A DNA stretch of 64,000 bases from NCBI GenBank assembly GCA_025618425.1, contig CM046844.1, positions 17,788,911-17,852,910 of the forward strand. Direction: 5' to 3'. Of the stretch, positions 1 through 11,000 are shown piece by piece. Under the pieces are notes generated by a model. The model made no database searches. It was not told where the DNA came from and worked only from the letters and a program-made list of their open reading frames with translations. How positions within the stretch are numbered: the stretch's first letter is position 1; every line of letters starts with the position of its first letter. The DNA is from Heliocidaris tuberculata (Eukaryota > Echinodermata > Echinoidea > Camarodonta > Echinometridae). Made by a program: the position numbers and the translations under genes.

Positions 1-1190
1 CAAGTAACACAGGGATGATCACAGCAGATGATGCAGAAAGAAAATGGGCTTCCCCAAGGTAGCATTTTTGCCCCTCTGTTGTTCATCATTCTATACAAAC
101 AAACAACGCATCCACGAGAGGACCATGATCACCGTGTATGCTGACGACCTTTGCATTGCGTAATATATAGTCTTAGTAATTTAAATGTCTTGAGAAAACT
201 CTCACTCAACCAGAGGGCCTTACCAACTAAGTATTCTGTAAACTGTAAACGCCTTTAGGCTAACCTAGATAAGACACAACTTGGTGCTTTTCATCTCGAA
301 AACGGTGACGCAGACCCAGGCTGCTGGAAGCCGGGGGTGCTGGGGGTGCTGCAGCACCCCAAAAATTTTTTGAGGGAGTGCGCAGCACCCTCTAGAAGGC
401 TGAGGATGCTGGGGGTGCTGTAGGGGGTGCTGGGGGTGCTGTATAGCTAAAAAGTAGTTAAAAAGAGACCCGAAAACGCTAAGGACCCCTTTTTTTTTTC
501 TCACAGCACCCCCAGTAACAAAATCGTTCCCAGGCTCCTGCGTAGACCGCAAACGTAGTATCCACTGGTATTGAAAGAGACTAGAACACTATAACCTTCC
601 CTAAACTACAAAGACCATATGTCAGTAAGAACAAAATAGAGGTATGAGCCAGGAGTAATACCTTCAGAAAGTTGGCAAACTCTAAATGGGGAACAAATCC
701 AGGAACGATTCAAAGCACTGCATGCTCTTGCGCAGTAGGCCTACTACTCCGCGACTGAGTATGTCTGTCCAGTTCGGGGACGCTCCTCTCACGCCATTCA
801 TGTTCTTAATAGTACAGCTTGCTGATTCATCTCTGGTTGCCTCAAGCCTCCACGAGTTGATGACTGATATCTGCTGTGTTACAGGCTTATCTTCAAGAGC
901 AGAACGCACCAAACAGAATGATGACATTCGCCATCCACTATTCCAGCTTGTCATGCATGCACCAAACAGGGCCAAAATCCAGGAACAGATTCTGGCCTCT
1001 ACACCTGGTGTAACTCCTGTATGGCTATCCCTGGAACTGTATAATAATTATATTAGGTCCATTACAATCAAAACCCTACACACTTTTATAAAGGCCAAAG
1101 CAGTCCCCCTTATAGGAGCTCACCAGTTTGGCTCTACCTTTGCAACCGCCGAATACGTGCAAAGCCCCAATGTTGAAGGGTGTTGAGTGT
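1..1190 (+). mobile_element. Decayed jockey-like non-LTR retrotransposon, RT 3' fragment (copy 1)
   Basis: Bases 38-180 read, with frame breaks, as reverse transcriptase core: NGLPQGS-like followed by FAPLLFIILY, then VYADDLCIA with the catalytic YADD. Further downstream the frames are broken by stops, but short stretches resemble the post-RT tail of jockey-type elements, such as KLANSKWG near 671-694. The fragment is cut by the window edge and interrupted by a MITE at 317..540. The same fragment recurs upstream of gene 2 at about 30780..32010, so it was part of the duplicated segment. It is a dead relic. The family assignment (jockey-like rather than RTE) is from memory of motif context and is not certain. 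Confidence 0.7.
317..540. mobile_element. hAT-like MITE, 224 bp, inside the RT relic
   Basis: The insert starts CAGGCTGCTGG and ends with the imperfect inverse CCAGGCTCCTG. It is rich in GGGGGTGCTG/CAGCACCCC repeats. It is flanked by 8-bp near-direct repeats, CGCAGACC at 309..316 and CGTAGACC at 541..548. The homologous site upstream of gene 2 (near 31392..31402) reads straight through GACGCAGACCGC, so it is empty. The 8-bp duplication and terminal CAG point to the hAT superfamily (inference). Confidence 0.75.
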
Positions 1191-1247
1191 ATATAATGGG
1201 GGGGGGGGGGGGGGATTTAAAACAACGGAACACCCCCTGTAAATCAC

Positions 1248-1410
1248 CAGGGCCTCGTTGCATAAAACTTACCATTAACGGTAACTTTGACATCAACGGT
1301 AACTCCCATGGAAACCTTGATTTTGAGTGGCTGTTGAGTGAAGTTACCATGGTAGTTACCATCGATAGCAGAGTTACCGTTAATGGTAAGTTTTATGCAA
1401 CGGGGCCCTG
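1248..1410. mobile_element. Foldback MITE, GGCC-TTGCATAAAACTT family
   Basis: An almost perfect inverted repeat: the left arm begins CAGGGCCTCGTTGCATAAAA and the right arm ends TTTTATGCAACGGGGCCCTG. Both arms continue inward through ACTTACCATTAACGGTAAC. The gene 2 copy has CACCAGATCTCC at this point and lacks the element, so insertion is after or independent of the duplication. Related termini occur at 17983, 18144, 53260 and 62636. Confidence 0.75.
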
Positions 1411-1830
1411 ATCTCCGGGACTTCAACCAGTGCGCCAGAACCTGTGTTATGAAGTGGCTAGGAAAACTGTAGAGACACAAGAAGAAGAAGACGAGGCAAA
1501 CACGTATACTTTTGAATTCATTGTGAAAATATGAATATATGATGTTCAGTTTGACATCGCAACTTTGCGAGGATTGAATAACAATACATTTTACAACTCA
1601 TCTGTCGGTGTAAAAGAAGGTGTGACTTCCTTTCAAGTTAGAAATGTCAAATCATAGTGAGATGGGCATACTTAATTAGTAAATCTTGATTGATATATAA
1701 GAATTAAAGAAAAATCATTGCACCACAGTATTGTATCATTCAATGTAATTGTTTACGATCATTCATTTTTTAACAGACCGTTCCCACTGGCATGACGGTA
1801 GCATCACTTGTATTGGCAACGTAGTCCGAG

Positions 1831-1838
1831 TATATATA
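1831..1838 (+). promoter_or_regulatory. TATA-like box upstream of gene 1
   Basis: TATATATA lies about 80 bp upstream of the initiator ATG, after GTAGTCCGAG. The same GTCCGAGTATATAT block is kept upstream of gene 2 at 32746. The spacing suits a short 5' UTR. No transcript evidence is available; AT-rich chance sequence is the alternative. Confidence 0.35.
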
Positions 1839-1916
1839 CGACTATCTCGCATTAGAATTTTCATATTTGCAGTTTTGTCGACACTCTGTTCGGATTTTTC
1901 CTTCTTATTAAAGGCA

Positions 1917-2064
1917 ATGTATCTATGGATCGTCCTGGTATTGACTACCTTTACTTCAGGCAGTGGAGATCAACAGGTCTGTCTTCTTTCTGGGGAGACT
2001 TATACCTGCAGTGGCCCTCCTCCTCCTTCTCCTAAATGTCCGCCATTCGTCAATGCAGTGATTG
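1917..2064 (+). CDS. Gene 1 exon 1: signal peptide and Pro/Cys hinge
   Basis: The ATG opens MYLWIVLVLTTFTSGSG, a typical signal peptide with a hydrophobic core and small residues before the likely cleavage. It is followed by a short Cys- and Pro-rich segment (SGPPPPSPKCPP). The exon ends in phase 1 at ATTG/GTATGA. Gene 2 has the same exon at 32840..32984, one codon shorter. Confidence 0.85.
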
Positions 2065-5000
2065 GTATGAATATTCTCATTTCTATGATGGAGAAGTGGC
2101 GATAACAGCCCGTTTCAAGTAACATGAATGTGTGATATTTTCTATTCATACGTAGTATTATGTTTGTGATATAAAATAGTTATTCTTTTGCAAGTATCGC
2201 ATTGGCTGAAAAGTCATCACGTGAAATAACTCTATAGTTTGTAGGATATGCCTCATAGATAATTTCTTGTACTTAGATTGGTCGAGAGAGCTTCAAGTGA
2301 TTAAACATATTTCTTCGAGAAAAGCAACTCCTTTACTATTTTCTATAGCTGATACGTTGAAATACGTATTTCATCCGTCAGAGAGAAAAAATCTTGTTCT
2401 TTAATTGGACAGGTCAAAAGCACTCTAACAAGTCATTATTAAGCATAATTTTACTGTTGGAGTAATCCCTTTGATGTAGGTGTAGTTGCTTGCTCCCTGA
2501 AATTGTTTCTTGGTGCGCATTACCAGGGGGGGGGGGGGGGGGGCACTCGACCCAAAAAGTGGTAGGTACCGAGCGAGTATTGACTCGCTCGGTAGTGTGG
2601 TGGCACGGGGGAGAGGCGTTTCATATTCCGCTAACTGAATAATTATGTAGGTCTTCTTTCTATATACTCCCAAATCCAGAACTTCCCTCTTGGCGTTATG
2701 TTCGCAAGGCCAAGGTATTCCCTCTACGTTACCCAGTATTATGGAATTATTAACATAAATTGACATGAAAATATCATTTTAATTGATATTTTCTCTTATC
2801 CAATCTATAGGAGGGCTATCAGCTTGATACAGTCATCAGATATACTAAAATCTTAGATTAGACGTATGTGACAATATAGCTTGGAACCAGCCCGTATTTC
2901 AACCTTGGTCTGCGGTCTCGTCAAAATATAGCATCACTCGGGTAAATCTGAATGTTAATTACATCAATCATAGAGTTTCCGACGATATTAATTTTCCCTT
3001 CTGTTTCGTCTCCTTCTCAATTTCAACAGAATGTCCAAACAATATCACTGCTGAATGCTGCTGCCATGACTGTGATTATAATGTATCCTACACGTATTCT
3101 GTCAAATACAACCCCAGTGGGTGCAACGAGTCTTATACAGTACCACTTGATCCTGATGAATCCATAGCAATTGATGTCTTCCCACAGTCCTGCTCCTATT
3201 TCAACCACTCCAAGGACCCAACCTGTTCTCATCCTCCTGGATTTCCATGCCAAGAAGGCACAACTGAAGTGACATGTCAAGCTTATGATTGTTGCCACCG
3301 AGTGACCGAGTGCTCGTTTAACTTAACTTTAATCGGTAAGCGGCGAGAGGCCAAAGTAAAATTAGACCACAGATGACAGAAGACTCTGTAGGGAACTGAC
3401 CACTTATGATACAATGACATTGCATGAATCTCTATAGAACGGGTATTCATAAAAGAAATTGATAAGTTCACAGAATAATTGAATAACGAGACCAAAAAGC
3501 TAAGATTTTCATATGAATTGTCCTCTGTAATCTTTAATTTTTCATCAATTTCCCACAAATTTGATCAATTCATCTCCCTACGAAGATGCATATTTGGACC
3601 AACTTTTCGAAGTCCATATCCAAAATGGTACTCGAGATACTGTGATAAAAAGACTAAAATTCAAAATATATTTTTATTACCCATACATCTTTAACCTTAC
3701 ACTACGTCATGACACCAATAAATTGATTGTTCAATTCAATAGATTTGAAAATCCATTTTCGGACAAAAGAATCAAAAATGGACTTTCGGCGGAATTCTAG
3801 CGGAGCAATCTACAAAAACTAAAAAATGCGGAAAGAACATTTGCGTGCTGTATGCGAGCGCATATCATTAGGGGCCTATTCGTCACTGCTAAGTGTCGCA
3901 TGAATTTATTGAATTGATCAAGCAGTTGGCGTCACGACGTATAGTGAAATAACGCCTCGTGTGCAAAGGGCCTTACCGTATTGCTATCTTCTCCCCTTTC
4001 CCCTCTTTAGACAGTCTTCCACCGACCATTGAGTGCAGTTATGTTGTGGACAATGCCTCCTGCGTCAACATATCGTGCAACGTGACTGACAAATGCGATC
4101 ATCCAAACAACATAAGCATAAATTGCCAAGACCTAGATGGTACGACGTTCACATATCCAGGGCCAACTTGTGTTGAGAATGTGTGCACTGACATCACTTG
4201 CACGGCCACTGACACTGCTGGAAACAATGCCAGTTACACTTTTCCCATTAAGACAGTTGGTAAGTTCGAACTTATTAAACTCCCTGCTTATTTTTTTTTC
4301 TTTCATTAGTCAATGCACCTGTAATTTACCCCGATTGTTGGCACTATTCATTTTGCATTACTTCGGATACGATATCTTGGTCTTATGGATCGTCAAAGGT
4401 TGCGCCTGTGGCTGACGCATTCCTTCGTCAGTACACTACTCTTCGTGTCCAACGGGCTTCATGAATTCATAGTTAAGTTTCTCGGTGCCTGGTTTATTTG
4501 ATTCATATTGGTGCCGATCTCTTGGTAGACGGTATTAATTTTTTCGGCACCTTCTTATGACATTTCGGCGCTGCTTTTTGGGTAGCACGAAATCTTTTGA
4601 GCGAATGCAGAAGGTATTGTATGGAATAGAAGAAAATGACTTGTAATCTCTTCATTTTCTCCTCTTTAGACCGACTACCACCGACCATTCAGTGCAATTA
4701 TGTTGTGGACAATGCCTCATGCGTCAACATATCGTGCAACGTGACTGACAAATGCGATCATCCAAACAACATAAGCATAAATTGCCAAGACCTAGATGGT
4801 ATGATGTTCCCATATCCAGGGCCAACTTGTGTCGAGAATGTGTGCACTAACATCACTTGCACGGCCACTGACTTAGCTGGAAACAATGCCAATGACACTT
4901 TTCCCTTTAAGACAGTTGGTAAGTTCGAACTTAGCAAAACCCTGCTTATTTTTTCTTTCATTAGTCAATGCACCAGTAATTTACCACATTGTTTGCACTG

Positions 5001-8000
5001 TTCGTCTTATATTTACTTTGAATACGATGTCATGCTCTTATGGATCGTCAAAGGCCGCGCCAGTCCCTGACGCAGTCATATGTCAGCACACTACGCCTCG
5101 TGTGCAACGGGCTTTATATGAACTCAGCCTCTCGGTGCATGGTATTAATTTTGCTTATTATCGGCGCTGATCTCTGGGTAGATGGTATTAAATACGACTT
5201 TGTAAAAGTCTTATTAGGGTATCGGAGCTCCTGATTGGGTAGTACAAAACGATTTTCTCCTCATTAGACCGACTGCCACCCACCTTATTACGTTGTGGAC
5301 GATGCCTCCTGCGTTAATCGTGCAACGTAACAGACAACTGCGATCATCCAAACGACATAAGCATAAATTGCCAAGACCTAGATGGTACGATGTTCACATA
5401 TCCAGGGCCAACTTGTCAATTTTCCGACAAAAGAATCCGAAAATGGATTTTCAGGGGAACTCTAGCGGAGCACTCTACAGAAACCAAATAATGCGGATAG
5501 AACATTTGTGTCCTGTATGGGAGCGCATCCGTCACCATGGTCACTATCATTAGGAGCCTATTGGTTACTGCTTAGTGTCGCATGAATTTATAAGCCAGTT
5601 CGTAGTTACAATTTGAGCATGAGCAGAGGGAGGTCATCTGTGACAAATTCTAAGACCCACTGACAGGAATCCTTGATATGTGCTCATGAATGTCATGTAA
5701 TCATTATTCAGTTATGCACCAGTGGTGCATTCCATGATACCCAGGTGGAAGTATTCTTTACAAAAGGCGAAACAAAAGCTATTCATGAGGCACCTCAATC
5801 ACTTCAAGAGTGATTATTCTAAAGTGCACAAAAATGGACCTCTTCATGTTTAAAATATCTGTGGATATTTGGGGTCATTTGCGACATGTGCTAACTACGA
5901 ACTTGTCTATTGAATTGAACAATCAGTTGGCGTCACGACGTAGTGAAATAACGCCTCGTGTATACCGGGCCTTACTATATTGCTATCTTCTCCCCTTTTT
6001 CTTCTTTAGACAGTCTTCCACCGACCATTGAGTGTAGTTACGTTGTGGACAATGCCTCCTGCGTCAACATATCGTGCAATGTGACTGACAAATGCGATCA
6101 TCCAAACAACATAAGCATAAATTGCCAAGACCTAGATGGTACGATGTTCCCATATCCAGGGCCAACTTGTGTCGAGAATGTGTGCACTAACATCACTTGC
6201 ACGGCCACTGACCTAGCTGGAAACAATGCCAGTGACACTTTTCCCTTTAAGACAGTTGGTAAGTTCGAACTTATCAAACACCCTGCTTATTTTTTTCTTT
6301 CATTAGTCAGTGCACCTGTAATTTACCCCTATTGTTGGCACTATTCATTTTGCATTACTTCGTATAAATTATCTTGGCCTTATGGATCGTCAAAGGTTGC
6401 ACCTGTGGCTGACGCATTCCTTCGTCAGTAGACTACGCCACGTGTGCAAATAACGGGCTTCATGAATTCATAGTTTAAGTCTCTCGGTACAAGGTTTATT
6501 TGATTAATATCGGTGCCGATCTCTTGCCATCGGTATGCGATCACCCAACAACATGAGCATAAATTGCCAAGACCTAGATGGTACGATGTTCACATATCCA
6601 GGGCCAACTTGTCAATTTTCGGACAAAAGAATCGGAAAATGGACTTTCGGGGGAACTCTAGCGGAGCAATCTAAAAAAACCAATAATGCGTATAGAACAT
6701 TATTTTGTGTGCTGTATGCGAGCGCATCCGTCACTATCATAGGAGCTTTTTTGGTTATTGCTTAGTGTCACATGAATATATTGAATTGAATAATCAGTTG
6801 GCGTCACTACGTAGTGAAATAACGCCTCGTGTGCAAAGGGCCTTACTGTATTGCTATCTTCTCCCCTTTCCCCTCTTTAGACAGTCTTCCACCGACCACT
6901 GAGTGTAGTTACGTTGTGGTAAATGCCTCCTGCGTCAACATATCGTGCAACGTAACAGACAACTGCGATCATCCAAACGACATAAGCATAAATTGCCAAG
7001 ACCTAGATGATACGATGTTCCCATATCCAGGGCCAACTTGTGACGAGAATGTGTGTACTGACATCACTTGCACGGCCACTGACCTAGCTGGAAAAAATGC
7101 CAGTGACACTTTTTTCTTTAAGACAGTTGGTAAGTTTGAACTTATCAAACCCTACTTATTTTTTCTTTCATTAGTCAATGCACCTGTAATTTACCCCAAC
7201 TGTTGGCACTATTCATTTTGCATTCTTCAGGTACGATATCTTGGTCTTATGGATCGTCAAAGGGCCAACCTCGCTAGTCATTAGGACCGCTAGTCATAAT
7301 GATCTCTATTCATATCGTGTAAGTTCCTATACCTGCAGGTCCGTTATTCATAAAACTGAAGGGGGTCACTATTCATAAAGTCATGAGGACCATTATTCAT
7401 AAGGACCACTATTCATAATGTGAGAGAGGGTCGCTATTCCTAAGTCACATTTAGAGTCATTACTCATAAGGACCACTATTCATAATACGGAATGAGGGTT
7501 GATATACATAATAGAAGAGGGTCGCTATTCATAATTGGACAAGAGGGTCGCTATTCATGATAGAGAATAGTGCCGCTATTCATAATAGGAGAAGAGGGTC
7601 GCTATTCATAATACGAAATGAGGGTCGCTATTTATAAAAAAATGAATAAGCAAACAATATAAAAAGAAAGGACAACCCCACGGTGCTGTGTTTAAGAGGG
7701 CCTTAAAATGCATTTGTGGCTATTGTCATTATTCGCTATCAAAAATGCAAAACCTGTGACCATCATCGTTAGAAGATTAGAAGAACAAAAATTGAAATAT
7801 TGGATCGCTCGCTGACTCGGCTGCAAATGAATAAGCAGATCTTTACACACCTTTGCGAGTAGTTTGTAAAAAACCTTGTAACGATAGAGGATAATGACTG
7901 TGTCGAAATGATCTTCGATTGTGTAGGCTATTGATTAGAATGAAGGTGTATACTGATGTCTCAAAATGTTCATTTTCTGCATTGTTTTCCACCTTTGTAG

Positions 8001-11000
8001 GTTGCTCCTTTTTTTTTCTTTTTTTCTTTTTTACTGCTCTCTACACTTTGAAAGGTGCTTTACCTATCCCTTTTAGTTAATGATTAAAAAAACCCCGATG
8101 ATGTCTGATTCATACATCTACAATGTGCTTAATCATGATTTCAGTTCATTAATTTCAAAAAAGTCCCTTCCGTGGGAGGAGGGGACCGCCCCCCCCCCCC
8201 AACAAACACACACAGATCCAGATCCTACCGCTCGGTTTCTCCACTCCTTTGTGGAGACCCCAATCCCTAGTCATTATCTCAAGTTCCAACAATCGTCCAG
8301 TTGGGGAAGGGGGAAGTTGCGGGGGGGGGGGGTAATTGTCGTAGGGGGTAGTTGTCCTTGAGATTAGTTGTCCGGGGGGGGGGTAGTTGTCCGGATATGG
8401 GCTTGAAAATTGTCGTGAGAATTTTTGTTTGTTTTTATTTTGGGGGTGGGCTATCTAGCCTTCTTATACCATATGAGATTCTTACAAATGTGATTTATTT
8501 GAAATGTCAGTCATATAGCAATATTATTGCTCGATTCTTCCGAATGATGGGTGATATAAAGGACCAAAATGAAAGTAAAAATCGTTCATGCAAAGTATCC
8601 GAATTCGGATTTGGCATATATATAGTGTATTTCGATGACGAATAATACTTTAACATCAAAAGGGTGTGCTTTTCCTCGCTCGCTTCGCTCTCTCGTAATG
8701 TTTTGAAACAGGATGATTTTGAACAGCAAACAATTGGACCAGTGAGGTGCTAGAATAGAGTCATATTTGGCAGCGAGGTGAACAAATGTACCATTAAAAT
8801 GTCTTATAGGCCCCAGTGTGTACTTTGATGACAAAAGCACACTTTTTATCGTAAGAAGTGGTTATTTTTGGCTCGTTCGCTTCGCTCGCTCGGAAAATTT
8901 AAAACAGGTTGTTGATTATCTAGTAAGAAGCGTCATTTCCCCCAGATTTGAAAACGCTTCGCCCCTAGACATTCCACTATAGTTTTGAGGATCTAAAGCT
9001 GCGATATTGTTTGAAAATAATTTCTTGTGTGGTGTATATATAGGAGGGGTAGATAAGACTTAGAATGCAGCAAAACTGTCGGCAAAAGCTTACACCCCCA
9101 ATTCAAAATGTTCTACCGATGCCCCTGTCTCTCCGCTCCTTTTCTTTGTCGATCCTTCACGTATGACACCCCTCCCCTCTCCTGACACCCTCCCCCAGCT
9201 TTTTGGTCGCTTAGCTCCCACGCCGAGGATATTCGACACCAGTCATCCAACCAACCACGAATACAAATCGACACCCATGCATGAAGCTATGTTAATCAAT
9301 ATGATTACTAGTATCCTGAGGTATGATAATTCCTGGAAAAAACGAAAATCTTGAAACTCTTCATTGGCTGAAAATGAAGAGCGTCTGGGGGTCTGGTCCT
9401 TAACTTCTGGCAATGGATATATTGTAGGTCCATAGGTCCTATTAAAAGCTACTTTAAAAAAACCCACTATTGTCGTATAAACAATTACTAGATTCTAAAC
9501 TGATTATGATAATGGGCCTGATTGTTCTACGTAATGTTTCAGTGGCGTAGCCAGGATAAGATCAGTTTGGGGCAGGGTGGTGGGGCAAGAGTCCCTTGCG
9601 GCCGGGGTCCAGGGCCCGCTTAAGGGCCCTGGAAGCTCAGGGGTTTTAGATGCTCTCTGGTGCAATCTCTGCCTTATTTCAGAGCATTTTACCCCAAATT
9701 TCTGACCAATACATCACAAATAATTTTACTTCTAAAACTTCAAAATCATGGGGAGACCGGCTCACATGTAGTTCATAACTTTATTGGATATAAAATTCGA
9801 ACAAAGGAAAAGAATATACACTATTACTGTATTACTTAGAGTCTACCGTAACTAACAGCCAGAGACGTCGCTAGAACATTTTGAAGGGGGGGGGGGGGAG
9901 AGTGTAACACCCAAATTTGCCGACAAATTCTTAGGGTGTGACACCCAAATTTGCCGACAAAAATGCTGCACGCTAATCCCCCGTTCACAGAAGTCCCCCC
10001 CACACACAAATAATAATAAAAGAAAATCGCAGATACAGAGATCTTGATCATACGGGCCCATGCTTAGCAAGGACGGGGTTGACGCATTTTGCCCGAATAT
10101 CACCTATTCAATTTTCTAAATTTTTGCTAGCGAGCGAAGCGAGCGAGCAATTTGAAAAAAAAATTATAGTCGAAATGTACGGAAGTTACATACAAAAGTT
10201 ACATAATTATCTGGGAACCTCGCTGCCCAAATATGTGGATACTCTGGCACCTCGCCGACCGAATATGAAGTGGTGGTTGCCTGAATATCGAAACTTGGAA
10301 AATCCTCGGGGGGGGGGGGGGGGGGCTGCATCCCATTGCCAAAGGGGACGCCTTTTGCCCGAATACATGTATCAACTTTTCAATTTCTAAAGGTTTGCCA
10401 GCGAGCAAAATGTACAGAAGTTTCATACACATGTTACATAATATTATTAACTGGGAACCTTGCTTCCCAAATAATTGGATATTCTAGCACCTTGCTGCCC
10501 GAATATGAATATCGGAACTTTGAATATTCGCGGGGAGGGGGAGGGGGGCTACAGCCCATTGCCGAAGGGGAATGCCTTTTACCCGAATGTTAAAATTCCA
10601 GTGTTCTTGCGAGCGAGCGAAGCGAGAGAGCAAAAAATTGACCTCTTTTTCCTTCTTTTTCTTCCCTTCCCTTTTCTTTTCCTTCTTTTCTTTCTGATTT
10701 GTTTTCCTTTCCTTTCCCTTTTTTATTTTTTCTTCTTTCTCTTTCCTCTTCCTTCTCCCTTTTTTCCCCTCCCTTTTTTTTTTTTGCCGACAATTTTGAG
10801 TGGGGGTGTTACACAGAGCTATCCATACAGACACCCCCACCCCCCTACCCCAAGCGACGCCCCTGCTTACAGCCTGACAATACATCTTGATATGGCGTCA
10901 TTGACAAATCAAAACTTGTACAATTTACACGATGTTTAGATTCTATACAGTCAGAAAAGTAACTTTGAAGTTAGAGTTAGGTAAATGTAAGGCTTTGCGA

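Noticed and set aside
3757..4010. Possible extra exon in the F-block ahead of HYR2
   Set aside because: No acceptor-donor pair leaves an open phase 1-1 frame, and the three F-block copies do not share an open frame.
7301..7640. CRISPR-like array of repeated GGTCGCTATTCATAA units
   Set aside because: Spacing is irregular, no constant spacer length is seen, an inverted partner array lies at 11545..11740, and the genome is animal.
10475..10939. Frames rich in F/L/P (plus strand) or K/E (minus strand)
   Set aside because: They arise from a C/T-rich tract (10640..10790) in the foldback element and have no homologous motif.
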